From an uncultured Flavobacteriales bacterium (GTDB lineage Bacteria > Bacteroidota > Bacteroidia > Flavobacteriales_D > Sanyastnellaceae): 64,000 nucleotides of DNA. The stretch's first letter is position 1. Each line of letters begins with the position of its first letter. This document shows, one piece after another, positions 7,205 to 15,507 of the stretch. The stretch is from positions 29,232 through 93,231 of the forward strand of contig CALKGK010000012.1 in NCBI GenBank assembly GCA_938085105.1. Reading direction: 5' to 3'. The notes beneath the pieces were generated by a model. It ran no database searches. It saw nothing but the letters and a program-made list of their open reading frames with translations, and was not told where the DNA came from. Made by a program: the position numbers and the translations under genes.

Positions 7205-10109
7205 GTTTTAACACTTTATGTGGGTGTATAATGGTAAAGGTGCTTCCTTTTCCCCATTCAGCGTCCACCTTAATCTTCCCGCCAAATTTTTCGATGATCT
7301 CTCTGCAAAGGTACAAACCTAATCCGGTTCCAATGCTTTCACTGGTGCCTCGATAAAACATGTCGAATACTTTCTCGATGCTTTGCTGACTAATTCCCTG
7401 GCCATTGTCTGAAATCTCAATCATGGTTGCTTCTTCAGTATGGAAGACCTTAACCATTACATAAGCATCAGGAATGGATCTACGGTATTTCACAGCATTT
7501 CCGATGATGTTTTTAAGAAGGACATTCATCCGGGTTTCATCACTTACAATGATCGGACTTCCTTCTACTTCCATGTTTAGAGCAATGCCTTCGGGTGCAG
7601 AAAATTTGAGGTCAGTAAAAATCGTACTCACCAATTGCGCGAGGTCTATCGGTTTCAAACTGAGATCCAGGCGGGCATTTCTTGAGTAGTCCAATATCTC
7701 TTGAATGGTACTGTCCAAGCGCAAAACACTGTCTTCTGCAAGACGGAGATAATTTTCTACATTGGGTTCCACCGTGGTGGTTTGAAAAATCAAGTGAATC
7801 AAACCTTTGATCGCCAGTAAAGGAGACCTCAAATCATGGGATACACTGTAAACAAAGTTGTCCAACTCCGCATTGATCTTTTTGAGCTCATTATTTTTAG
7901 TGATGACAGAATTTTGAATTTCTTTCATCTGTGTAATGTTCACTCCTGAAATCACGAGGTATTCTAGTTCTTTCTTTTCATTGAGGTGAGGTAGTATATT
8001 TCTTAAAACGAATTTGTCATTTCCGTATTTGTCCAAGAGGTGCTCCTCCATCTGCACAAGGGAGTTTCCTTTTTGAGCTTCTTTGATTTTGGCTAAAAAC
8101 TCTGGGCGGTCCTTCAAGACCTCCTCGACCGCTTTACCTTCGCTGTTTTTCCAATTTAATTCTTGGTCTTCTAAGAGTTTGTTGATGAAGACAATATTTA
8201 ATTTTGGACTTAAAACTGCAATTTTCGCAGGAGAATTATTCAGTACATTTTCATAGAATTGCTTCAAAGAATCCAGTTCATTGACGTAGGAATCTCGTTC
8301 TTTAAGCGCATTTTCTAAACTCTTTGTCAGTTGTTTTTCCGAGGTGATGTCTAGAATAATATTGATGAAGCCGCTCAATTCTTTTTCTTGGTTGAAGACC
8401 CTTCCAGAACTCACCAAAAGGAAAAGCGATTCTTTCTTCACGTTTTCGATTTCCACTTCGAACACAGCTTCATCAATTCTCCGATAGGAGAGGAGTTCTC
8501 CTTTTTGGATTCGATCTTGAAGTGTGCGTTCGGGTTCCAGTCCAAGAATGAGCGCTTCTGGATGCCTAATACCTGATTTTTCGAAGAATGGGGCATTCAT
8601 GAAGACTAAATCATCTTTAAGATTGGTTTCCACCAAGCCTAGATTCATGTTTTCAATCAGCTTACGGTACTTCTCTTCACTTGCGATAAGCTTTTCTTGG
8701 GCTTGCTTGGTCTCAGTAATGTCGATGGAAGAACCAATGAGTCTCAAGATGTTCCCTTCATCGTCCGTTTCACAAATGGTCAAGGTTTTCAAGGTTCTCC
8801 ATTCACCGTTGTCTAATCGACGAATGCGGTACTCCATTTCTACTGATTCTAATTCTTTCGCGTAAAGTCTTTCTTGGCTCTTCAGCACTCGATCAATATC
8901 ATCTGGGTGAATTGAGGCACGCCAAAACCCAACAAGGTCATGCTTGATTTCTTCTTTTACTGAACCGTATTGCTCGAGCAAAACATCGTTCCAAACGATG
9001 GTATTATCAATGAACTCCAGTTCCCAAATTCCAATTTGAGATTTCTTGGCAATTTGTTCAAACCTGGAATTGATGCGCAGAATTTCTTCTTTTGCTTTGA
9101 TTTCATTCGTGATGTCCTTCTGCAAGGAAATGAAATTGATCAACTCGTCTTGTTCGTTAAAAACAGGAGTGATTTCAATTTGATTGTAGTACTTACTTCC
9201 CGACTTGTGATAATTCAGCAAAGTGAGTTCTACGTTTTCTTTGTTGGCAAGAGCATTGCTCAGTATTTCCTTTGAAGTGCTGTCGGTTTCTGAACCGTGG
9301 AGAATATCCTTCGGTTTCTTTCCAACAATTTCTTCCAGGGTGAATCCAGAGGATTCTGAAAATGAATCATTTACCCACTCAATTCTTCCTTTGCTATCGG
9401 TGATGATTACCCCATTTTTGGTTTTGGTAGCAATGAGGGAGAGCTTTTTCAGTTCCAGCTCAGAGGCGGTGATGGTCTCGATTTGTTGCTGGATTTGCTC
9501 TGATTTTTTAATGTTTCCAAGTATGGATTGTACTTGCTGACTAAACACTTTGAAAATCGTATCGTGTAGGGAGTCGATGGATTTGTATAGTGGTAAGTTT
9601 TTGAGTGAAATCAGGCCTATAATTACCAGACAGCTGCCGGATTCGACATCGGTGTATCGAAAGAAAAAGGCTTTTGAAAAATGTTTTAAAGCAAGCAGAT
9701 TTTCCCGAAGGTTCAATTTTTCTCGAATAACGCCAACCCCTTGAGTTGGAGCGGTAATCAATTCGAGGTCGTGGATGATGTTTTGAGCTTCTTTCGGATT
9801 TACTTCAATGCCATCATGAAAAAGCTGAGCATCGTCTTTTCCATCAATATTTTGCTCTAAAACGAAGGCCGTTTCAAACTCGAAAACATCCACTACAGCT
9901 TCTGAACTCAGGGCAAGAAGTGTTTTTGAATCCGGACACTTCAAGGCCTCTGAGTAAAAGTCGCTCATCCGCTTATACAACACCAACTCCTGATCCAAGC
10001 GATCACGAGTATTGATGAGTTCTTGTTCGGTGTGGGAAAAACGGGTCACTCTCAACTGCAGTTTCCTGTAGTCTTCGAGCAAAGTATTAAAGTCTGGTTG
10101 GTCGAGCAA
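7197..10109 (-). CDS. Multi-PAS sensor histidine kinase
   Basis: This 970-residue protein has no clear membrane segment and is probably cytoplasmic. In order it has an N-terminal coiled coil, a GAF-like region (about 50-200), four PAS domains (about 220-345, 350-465, 475-600 and 615-720, the second a PAS_3 type with 'HPDD'), a HisKA domain with phosphoacceptor His758 (SVSHDLRSPL), and HATPase_c with N, G1 (DNGQGI) and G2 (GTGLGL) boxes. The frame starts at a TTG at 10109, 19 bases after the FIST stop. No ATG lies near, so the start is uncertain by a few codons. It has no attached receiver and would signal to the regulator that overlaps its end. Position directly after a FIST sensor suggests that protein controls it. 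Confidence 0.92.
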   Translation of the reverse strand: MLDQPDFNTLLEDYRKLQLRVTRFSHTEQELINTRDRLDQELVLYKRMSDFYSEALKCPDSKTLLALSSEAVVDVFEFETAFVLEQNIDGKDDAQLFHDGIEVNPKEAQNIIHDLELITAPTQGVGVIREKLNLRENLLALKHFSKAFFFRYTDVESGSCLVIIGLISLKNLPLYKSIDSLHDTIFKVFSQQVQSILGNIKKSEQIQQQIETITASELELKKLSLIATKTKNGVIITDSKGRIEWVNDSFSESSGFTLEEIVGKKPKDILHGSETDSTSKEILSNALANKENVELTLLNYHKSGSKYYNQIEITPVFNEQDELINFISLQKDITNEIKAKEEILRINSRFEQIAKKSQIGIWELEFIDNTIVWNDVLLEQYGSVKEEIKHDLVGFWRASIHPDDIDRVLKSQERLYAKELESVEMEYRIRRLDNGEWRTLKTLTICETDDEGNILRLIGSSIDITETKQAQEKLIASEEKYRKLIENMNLGLVETNLKDDLVFMNAPFFEKSGIRHPEALILGLEPERTLQDRIQKGELLSYRRIDEAVFEVEIENVKKESLFLLVSSGRVFNQEKELSGFINIILDITSEKQLTKSLENALKERDSYVNELDSLKQFYENVLNNSPAKIAVLSPKLNIVFINKLLEDQELNWKNSEGKAVEEVLKDRPEFLAKIKEAQKGNSLVQMEEHLLDKYGNDKFVLRNILPHLNEKKELEYLVISGVNITQMKEIQNSVITKNNELKKINAELDNFVYSVSHDLRSPLLAIKGLIHLIFQTTTVEPNVENYLRLAEDSVLRLDSTIQEILDYSRNARLDLSLKPIDLAQLVSTIFTDLKFSAPEGIALNMEVEGSPIIVSDETRMNVLLKNIIGNAVKYRRSIPDAYVMVKVFHTEEATMIEISDNGQGISQQSIEKVFDMFYRGTSESIGTGLGLYLCREIIEKFGGKIKVDAEWGKGSTFTIIHPHKVLKHE

Positions 10110-10128
10110 AATGGATCGTGCTTTTCGT

Positions 10129-11313
10129 TTATCGATAAATCACATAGAGTGCAGTGGTGTAGTTGTGATATTCATTTTTACCATTCAATCGAGCAAATTC
10201 ACCAAAACCATACATACCAAGCCAAGGCGGACATTCACCATTTTGATAGAATGGAAACTGCATTTTTCCAACCAATTCTTCTTTAATGATTCTGTTGAAT
10301 AGGAATCTTCCCCGAGCCAAACAATCGGCGTGAAATACAGCTACCGGCTTTCCATCTCCCATGCGTTCAATCATGTTTTCAACCATGCGATCCATCTCAG
10401 AAAAAATCAACTCCTCATCACGAGTGGTGAGCCAAAGTTTCGTTCCTTCTGGAATATCGCAGGCGTAGTGCATGTCGTTTCCATCCTTGGTAGTAACCAC
10501 ACGCAAAATATGTTGATTTCCATATTCCTTAGCCAATTCAGGACTCAGTTCTTCTCCCAAAGCACCAATTGGAATGGTGTCTCCACAATCTGCACTGGGT
10601 TCAAGGCCTAAGCGACCAGTATATTCTTCCCAAGCTGGTTTACCGTTCAATTCTTGAATGGTGTTTCCATGAGACTTCGTGACAATCAGCGGTTCTCCAA
10701 CGGCAACGAATCCATGAGTAGCTTGTGTTTCTATCTTCAAAGAGGGATCTGAAAAACCAAGGGCAAAGGCACCGTGTTCAAAGACTTCCTCATCCACCGC
10801 TTGATAACTAATATGCCCCTTCATGTTATCAGAAGAAGTAGCACCAAAAATGGTCACATCTTCTCCAAGAACCTCTTCAAAGGCTTGAATACAGAGGTCG
10901 TTGGCGATATCGATTCCCGAAGCTAGGAAATAAACCATGTTGATGTTGTTGGACTGTTCCTTCAGTGATTTGGCCATTTTCAAAGCTTCTTGATAGGCCG
11001 TTTCTCCAGAAATATTTGAAGTGCTCGCAATGTGAAACTCTTTTCCCTTTACGGCCATGATGCCGATGTCTTTCATGGATTCACTTACACCTTCTCTCCC
11101 TACGATACCACAACAAGAGGAAGCGAGCACACGGGCATTCGGTGCCATGGCTTTTGTTTGATCGACGAGCTCTTGGAAGTTATGTCCAATGGAAGCATTG
11201 ATGACAACCAGGTCTGCGGAATCATAAGCCTCGCCCAAAGCGATTTCCATGCATTCCATGATGGCGCGTTTTGAATTAACGATGCGCGCACTTGCTGAAA
11301 AAAATTCCAACAT
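10129..11313 (-). CDS. FIST-domain sensory protein, possible NosP-type NO sensor
   Basis: This 394-residue soluble protein has a FIST_N region (about 30-200) with 'VLASSCCGIVG' and 'FGATSSDN' segments, and a FIST_C region (about 220-375) ending in 'GFGEFARLNG' then 'HNYTTALYVI'. FIST proteins are ligand sensors that sit in operons with kinases. The haem-binding NO sensor NosP belongs to this family and regulates a co-encoded histidine kinase. Gene order here (FIST, kinase, receiver) matches that arrangement. Whether this member binds haem is inference. The start at 11313 is an ATG with a TAATATTG element about 28 bases upstream. Confidence 0.85.
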   Translation of the reverse strand: MLEFFSASARIVNSKRAIMECMEIALGEAYDSADLVVINASIGHNFQELVDQTKAMAPNARVLASSCCGIVGREGVSESMKDIGIMAVKGKEFHIASTSNISGETAYQEALKMAKSLKEQSNNINMVYFLASGIDIANDLCIQAFEEVLGEDVTIFGATSSDNMKGHISYQAVDEEVFEHGAFALGFSDPSLKIETQATHGFVAVGEPLIVTKSHGNTIQELNGKPAWEEYTGRLGLEPSADCGDTIPIGALGEELSPELAKEYGNQHILRVVTTKDGNDMHYACDIPEGTKLWLTTRDEELIFSEMDRMVENMIERMGDGKPVAVFHADCLARGRFLFNRIIKEELVGKMQFPFYQNGECPPWLGMYGFGEFARLNGKNEYHNYTTALYVIYR

Positions 11314-11426
11314 AGTTTTGATTATTAGAGGTTAGTTGAAGCAATATTACGGAATCCCAAAAGATGTTTTGTAAGAATTGGTCTGATAAGGAGAAACTCC
11401 TTGCAATGAATGCAAAACTCACCCGT

Positions 11427-12068
11427 TCAATACTTTCTCACCCATTCCGGATCGTTGGCCGCTTTGATGAGTGCAAAGGCCTTACTTCCAATAGCAAAAT
11501 CATTGAGTCGATGCACACCAAATGGATTCAATTTGATAAGCTGACTTTTGTCTGGAGCGTGTTTAAAATTCGACCAACCCCGTTCTTTTGAAGTAGCTTC
11601 TTCCACGTTACTTGATTCAAGCGGCTCCGTTTCAAAATCTCCGGGTTTGGTTTGGTGCCTCAATTTCCAGAGCTGATCCATTACATGGCAAGAGCCATAA
11701 TAACGTCCTGAAAGAGAATCGTATTTGGCTTTGCACATATTGATTCCATGCTTCAGAAAAAGGTGCTCTGCTTTAAGGTTACTTTTCGCCGCAAGATTGC
11801 CAGTGGCGATAGCGATAAATTCTTGTTGGTTGATGTGTTTCTTAGCGACAATTAGCCCCTTGTGCATGCTTACTTCTGCATAGGTGATGGGCTCCGTGTA
11901 ATTCGGCATGAGCGAGAAGGCAAGCTCATAAGTCACTGCAGGAGTAGGATTGGCAAGTGCTGTTTTTGAGCACTTGGAGATGGAAGAATGCTTTGAAAAG
12001 TCGCGAGGACTTGGAATCAAGAAAAGCAAACACCAACTGAAAAGGTATTGAGTAAAATGGCTTGACAT
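11427..12068 (-). CDS. Hypothetical exported protein
   Basis: This 213-residue product has an N-terminal hydrophobic run (YLFSWCLLFLIP) that looks like a signal peptide. The mature part has five to six scattered Cys and His residues and an acidic stretch 'ETEPLESSNVEEATSKE'. I recognise no family. A repeated pattern of antisense frames in this region is weak, so the coding call rests on codon regularity and on the ATG after a purine-rich gap. It converges with nothing and lies between the FIST operon and a lipoprotein gene transcribed away. Confidence 0.6.
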   Translation of the reverse strand: MSSHFTQYLFSWCLLFLIPSPRDFSKHSSISKCSKTALANPTPAVTYELAFSLMPNYTEPITYAEVSMHKGLIVAKKHINQQEFIAIATGNLAAKSNLKAEHLFLKHGINMCKAKYDSLSGRYYGSCHVMDQLWKLRHQTKPGDFETEPLESSNVEEATSKERGWSNFKHAPDKSQLIKLNPFGVHRLNDFAIGSKAFALIKAANDPEWVRKY

Positions 12069-12155
12069 GTTTTGTTAGGTGTTTGAATCTCTACGTTTTA
12101 TAATAAAAAATGTTCCAAATGAGTACCGGATGTACCTTTAAACGAGGAACATTAT

Positions 12156-12163
12156 TAACTTCG
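12156..12163 (+). promoter_or_regulatory. -7 element, leaderless lipoprotein gene
   Basis: TAACTTCG (one mismatch to TAnnTTTG), then TATC, then the ATG at 12168. The same TAACTTCGTATC string precedes the H-NOX gene at 47463, which supports the call. Confidence 0.5.
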
Positions 12164-12167
12164 TATC

Positions 12168-12647
12168 ATGCTCAAGCACGGACTACTTCTTTTTTCCTTT
12201 TGTCTTATTTTATTCTCTTGTGGAGTGAATGATCCTGGCACTGGCGAAGGTTTTGATTTTGACCGACTGTGCGGAAAGTGGATGGACATTAGTGAAGATA
12301 CTGCCTTCAATGAAGAGTGGAGAAAAGCTTCGGAGGGGCTTTATGAAGGCAGAGGATACGTTTTGAGTGAGAACGATACTGTATTTATTGAAACACTTGC
12401 AATTGAGGTGGAAGGAACAAAGGCAGTGTATCAAGCCCAGGTGAGCAATCAAAACAAAGAGCGCAAGATTCCTTTCGAAGCCCTCGAACAAAAGAAAAAC
12501 AAAGTCGTTTTTGAAAATGTACAGCACGATTTCCCCCAACGTATCATCTACGAACTCAAGTCCAATGAAGAGCTTCGAGTAGCCATTGAAGGATATGAAA
12601 ATGGAGTTTATCGCAAGTTGAAATTTGATTTTAAACGAGCAGAGTAG
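12168..12647 (+). CDS. DUF6265-type lipoprotein
   Basis: This 159-residue protein has a lipobox ending at Cys18 (LILFSC). The mature part has the typical GKW opening, a '...YVLSENDTVFIETLAIEVEG' strand pair and the diagnostic HDFPQRIIY segment, as in DUF6265 lipocalin-like lipoproteins of Bacteroidota. It is probably a small beta-barrel in the periplasm or outer-membrane inner leaflet. The ligand is unknown. It starts with ATG and has its own leaderless promoter. Confidence 0.82.
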   Translation: MLKHGLLLFSFCLILFSCGVNDPGTGEGFDFDRLCGKWMDISEDTAFNEEWRKASEGLYEGRGYVLSENDTVFIETLAIEVEGTKAVYQAQVSNQNKERKIPFEALEQKKNKVVFENVQHDFPQRIIYELKSNEELRVAIEGYENGVYRKLKFDFKRAE

Positions 12648-12763
12648 CCCAGCTTTCAATTCCATTTTATGGTTATCACATCTTTGAGAAAAGCCGAGAG
12701 TGCAAATCAAGATTTTCGGTCTTATAATTGTAGTAGATGGAAAGCACAGAACGTTCCAATAAC

Positions 12764-13531
12764 ATGATAAAACCCCAACTTCTTATATTCTTATCCCTTT
12801 TGGTCTTTCTAGATCTACGCGCTCAAGAAACGCAAGTGAGTTTTAATGATAGCAGCATCTATGTGAGTGGTGTGGTGATGGATGAACAGGGGATAGGTTT
12901 GGGAGATTTGATGGTGGTGAACCGTTCAACCGGACAAGGGATCTTTGGTGAAGCCGATGGTTCATTTTTGGTGAAGATTAAAAAAGGAGATGCCCTTCAG
13001 TTTGGCGCTTTTGGCTTCAATTCCTATCGTATTTCCTTCAAAGATAGCGCTTATCAACCCCAGTACGAGGTCAACATCCGTCTGAAAAGACTTCAGATAG
13101 AACTCGCCGAAGCTCAAGTCATCGCACCCCGTGAACTTCGAGACATCATTGCTGACATTGAAGAGCTGGGCTACAACGAAAAAGACTACAAAGTGAGCGG
13201 TGTAGACGCGTTCTCCAGCCCCATTACCTTCCTCTATGAAACCTTCTCCAAACGAGAACAAAGCAAACGAGAAGCTTTTGCCCTAGAGAACAGAGATCAG
13301 CGAAGAGATCTATTGAAAGAGCTTTTCATTAAATATGTAGAGTACGATATCATTCAACTTAACGATGAAGAGTTTGATGATTTTATTGCCTACGTTGATC
13401 CTGGTGATGCGGTGCTTCAAAGGTGGTCTCAGTACGAATTCATCATGTATGTGAAAGATCGCTTTGTGGACTTCAAAAGCATCGGTACACGGATGAAAGA
13501 CAGCGATTTCAATTACCATTTGGACGATTAA
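12764..13531 (+). CDS. Exported protein with carboxypeptidase-regulatory-like domain
   Basis: This 255-residue protein has a signal peptide (LLIFLSLLVFLDLRAQ). A CarboxypepD_reg-like beta-sandwich follows at about residues 28-105 ('VSGVVMDEQGIGLGDLMVVN...GIFGEADGSFLVKIKKGD'), then a charged helical region. This domain is used in TonB-dependent receptors and other envelope proteins as a plug-side module, but no barrel follows here. The frame opens at 12737, and the ATG at 12764 starts the signal peptide directly. The C-terminus is acidic. Function is unknown. Confidence 0.82.
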   Translation: MIKPQLLIFLSLLVFLDLRAQETQVSFNDSSIYVSGVVMDEQGIGLGDLMVVNRSTGQGIFGEADGSFLVKIKKGDALQFGAFGFNSYRISFKDSAYQPQYEVNIRLKRLQIELAEAQVIAPRELRDIIADIEELGYNEKDYKVSGVDAFSSPITFLYETFSKREQSKREAFALENRDQRRDLLKELFIKYVEYDIIQLNDEEFDDFIAYVDPGDAVLQRWSQYEFIMYVKDRFVDFKSIGTRMKDSDFNYHLDD

Positions 13532-13676
13532 AATCATTGATCAAACCTCTTCCCAATTTTCGAAATTATCGCCTTGCATAAACCTCTTCAGGCTAGGTTT
13601 GAATGCTTATTGATTTAGGTCGCCAAGATTGATCAAAAGCTTGGTTTTCTAGACTTTTGTTGGAAAGGAAAAGTGG

Positions 13677-13684
13677 TATCTTCG
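13677..13684 (+). promoter_or_regulatory. -33/-7 promoter of the acidic lipoprotein
   Basis: TATCTTCG (one mismatch to TAnnTTTG) with TTTTG 17 bases upstream (13655-13659) gives a two-part promoter 19 bases ahead of the ATG at 13703. Confidence 0.45.
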
Positions 13685-13702
13685 CCGCTCTAAAATTAAA
13701 TT

Positions 13703-13996
13703 ATGAAGAAAGTATACTACTGCACGGCAGCTGTCTTGGCCATGGTTTCGATGAATTCATGCATTTGCGAAGAAGGACAGTTAGAAATTGTAAATGAAGA
13801 CAATGATGGTTGGTTCATCTACGTGGATGAAGACGAAGAGCATTACGTGGATCCAGAAGGAACCTTGGTTCTTGACCTGGATGAAGGTGAGCACGATATC
13901 TTCGGTTTAGAAGATAACATTGGTCCTGACGATAGCTACTCTTGGACGGTTGACATTGAAGGTTGTGAAGAAGAGACCATTTTCATCAACGACTAG
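13703..13996 (+). CDS. Very acidic small lipoprotein
   Basis: This 97-residue protein has a lipobox (MNSC, Cys20) and a mature part that is about one-third Asp and Glu ('DEDEEH', 'DLDEGEHD', 'EEETIFIND'). It also has four Cys (Cys20, Cys22, and two later in 'EGCEEE'), so a disulfide is possible. The acidity and alternation are compatible with calcium or other divalent cation binding, which is inference only. Upstream is a good two-part promoter. Confidence 0.72.
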   Translation: MKKVYYCTAAVLAMVSMNSCICEEGQLEIVNEDNDGWFIYVDEDEEHYVDPEGTLVLDLDEGEHDIFGLEDNIGPDDSYSWTVDIEGCEEETIFIND

Positions 13997-14095
13997 CATC
14001 CAGTGAGGAGTTTTCCTAGCATTTGAATTCTTTTTCAAATAACATATGAGCGGTGATTGAAGAGCAGTAGCTTTAAGATCGTCGCTTTTTTTGTG

Positions 14096-14437
14096 CTATT
14101 CAGTGAGGTAAGCGCTGTCGATGTAAAAGACGAAAATCTTGACGAGGAACATCACCATGATGAAGGCCACGGCTAACACGCGAAGTATTTTAGCGTTTTT
14201 AGAAAATTGCTCAAACCGTCCAATCAAATCCACAAAAAGTGTGGCCACACCAAGGAACTCTAGAGCTGTGAAATAGCCTCGGTTTTCTTTCATCATCTGG
14301 AATACTTCAGTACAGAAGTTGGGCGATTGAAGGGGGTAGAATTTACCTAAAATGAACATCAAGTTCATCAACACAAACAGCACCGTGATGAAAACAAGCA
14401 AAACTTGGTCGGTTGTAGATTTTTCGCGCTTTTTCAA
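14096..14437 (-). CDS. Small integral membrane protein
   Basis: This 113-residue protein has three predicted transmembrane helices: about residues 11-33 (VLLVFITVLFVLMNLMFILG), 51-70 and 85-107. A positively charged N-terminus (KKREKS) suggests Nin. Translation would start at a TTG at 14437, as no ATG lies near. Homologues and function are not recognised. The gene is minus-strand, 63 bases downstream of the PorP stop, and may share its transcript. Confidence 0.65.
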   Translation of the reverse strand: MKKREKSTTDQVLLVFITVLFVLMNLMFILGKFYPLQSPNFCTEVFQMMKENRGYFTALEFLGVATLFVDLIGRFEQFSKNAKILRVLAVAFIMVMFLVKIFVFYIDSAYLTE

Positions 14438-14499
14438 GGACTTTTAAATTTCGACAAAGGTGAGGAATCTTTCACAAGCAAACAACGTCTTGTTCCCGC

Positions 14500-15507
14500 T
14501 TATAAGTAATCGGGGCATGGACGCACTTTGAATTCGGGCGGACGAAATTTGTGCATCAAATAGACCACGCTGATTTCAAATCCACCCCGATTTGCACTCG
14601 CGACTTCCAAGTCTGAATAGTTGATGTCGTAACTCAATCCTACCTTCCATTGATCGTATTCCATCCCGGCTACCAAATACCCCGCGTCTCTGGTTCGGAA
14701 GAAAACACCTCCATAAATGGCTCGCCAAAAACGATCATCATCCATCAAAATGTACCTTCCTTGTGCACCAATGAGAATTTCACGGTAGCGTGCTTGGAAA
14801 CTCATCATGAGTCCAGGTTGAATGTCCCAGTGCTCATCGAGGGGGAGGGAAGCATCGAATTGAAGCCCGATTCTAGGGTTGAGCCGAACATCCTCCTCAT
14901 CGTAAAAGGTTTGAGTTGGTGCGTGCCATTGGTAAAACGACAGCCCCGTTTGAATGTGTTTTCTTCTCGACCATGTTTTGAAGTAAGCAGCGCCAAGATT
15001 TAGCTGTAAGAAGGAGAAATTTTCTCGGCTGAGGTTCTCTCTGGAAGACAAGCTCGAGCTGTATTGAACGCCGTTCCACTGATTGTCGAACTGAAGTGCG
15101 CTCAAATCAATGTTTTGACGAGTGAAGCCCAATTGTGCGCCTACCGCTAAAGATTCGCCTTCCCGACCATCAAACAAGAATCGTCTGGCCAAGGAGGTGT
15201 TCAATTGAAAGGTGTTGAAACGAGAATCACCCGCTCGGTCTTGCATGAGGTAAATTCCACCGGCGTAATCTTCTCGGCCAAAAATGGACTTGGCGTCTCC
15301 CGCAAAACCGAAAGTAACGAACGGAGTACTCACCGAACGCCACTGGGTACGTTGAATGGCAGAAAGTCGGTAATCGGCGTCAAACTGACCGGTAAAGGCG
15401 GGGTTATAATGCAAAGGTGCTGCTTGGAATTGAGAAAAATGGATGTCCTGAGCTTGGACTGTTCCAAACAATATAAACAACACTATGAGCAAGGAGAACT
15501 TTCTCAT
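14500..15507 (-). CDS. PorP/SprF family type IX secretion membrane protein
   Basis: This 335-residue outer-membrane beta-barrel has a signal peptide (LLIVLFILFGTVQAQ), then the family's first strand 'DIHFSQFQAAPLHYNPAFTG', the hallmark of the PorP_SprF domain. SprF-type members are encoded next to large type B T9SS cargo and are needed for its export or surface attachment. Here the ATG overlaps the stop of exactly such a protein (ATGA overlap, 15504-15507), so the two are translated together. The C-terminus lies in the outer membrane. Confidence 0.92.
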   Translation of the reverse strand: MRKFSLLIVLFILFGTVQAQDIHFSQFQAAPLHYNPAFTGQFDADYRLSAIQRTQWRSVSTPFVTFGFAGDAKSIFGREDYAGGIYLMQDRAGDSRFNTFQLNTSLARRFLFDGREGESLAVGAQLGFTRQNIDLSALQFDNQWNGVQYSSSLSSRENLSRENFSFLQLNLGAAYFKTWSRRKHIQTGLSFYQWHAPTQTFYDEEDVRLNPRIGLQFDASLPLDEHWDIQPGLMMSFQARYREILIGAQGRYILMDDDRFWRAIYGGVFFRTRDAGYLVAGMEYDQWKVGLSYDINYSDLEVASANRGGFEISVVYLMHKFRPPEFKVRPCPDYL

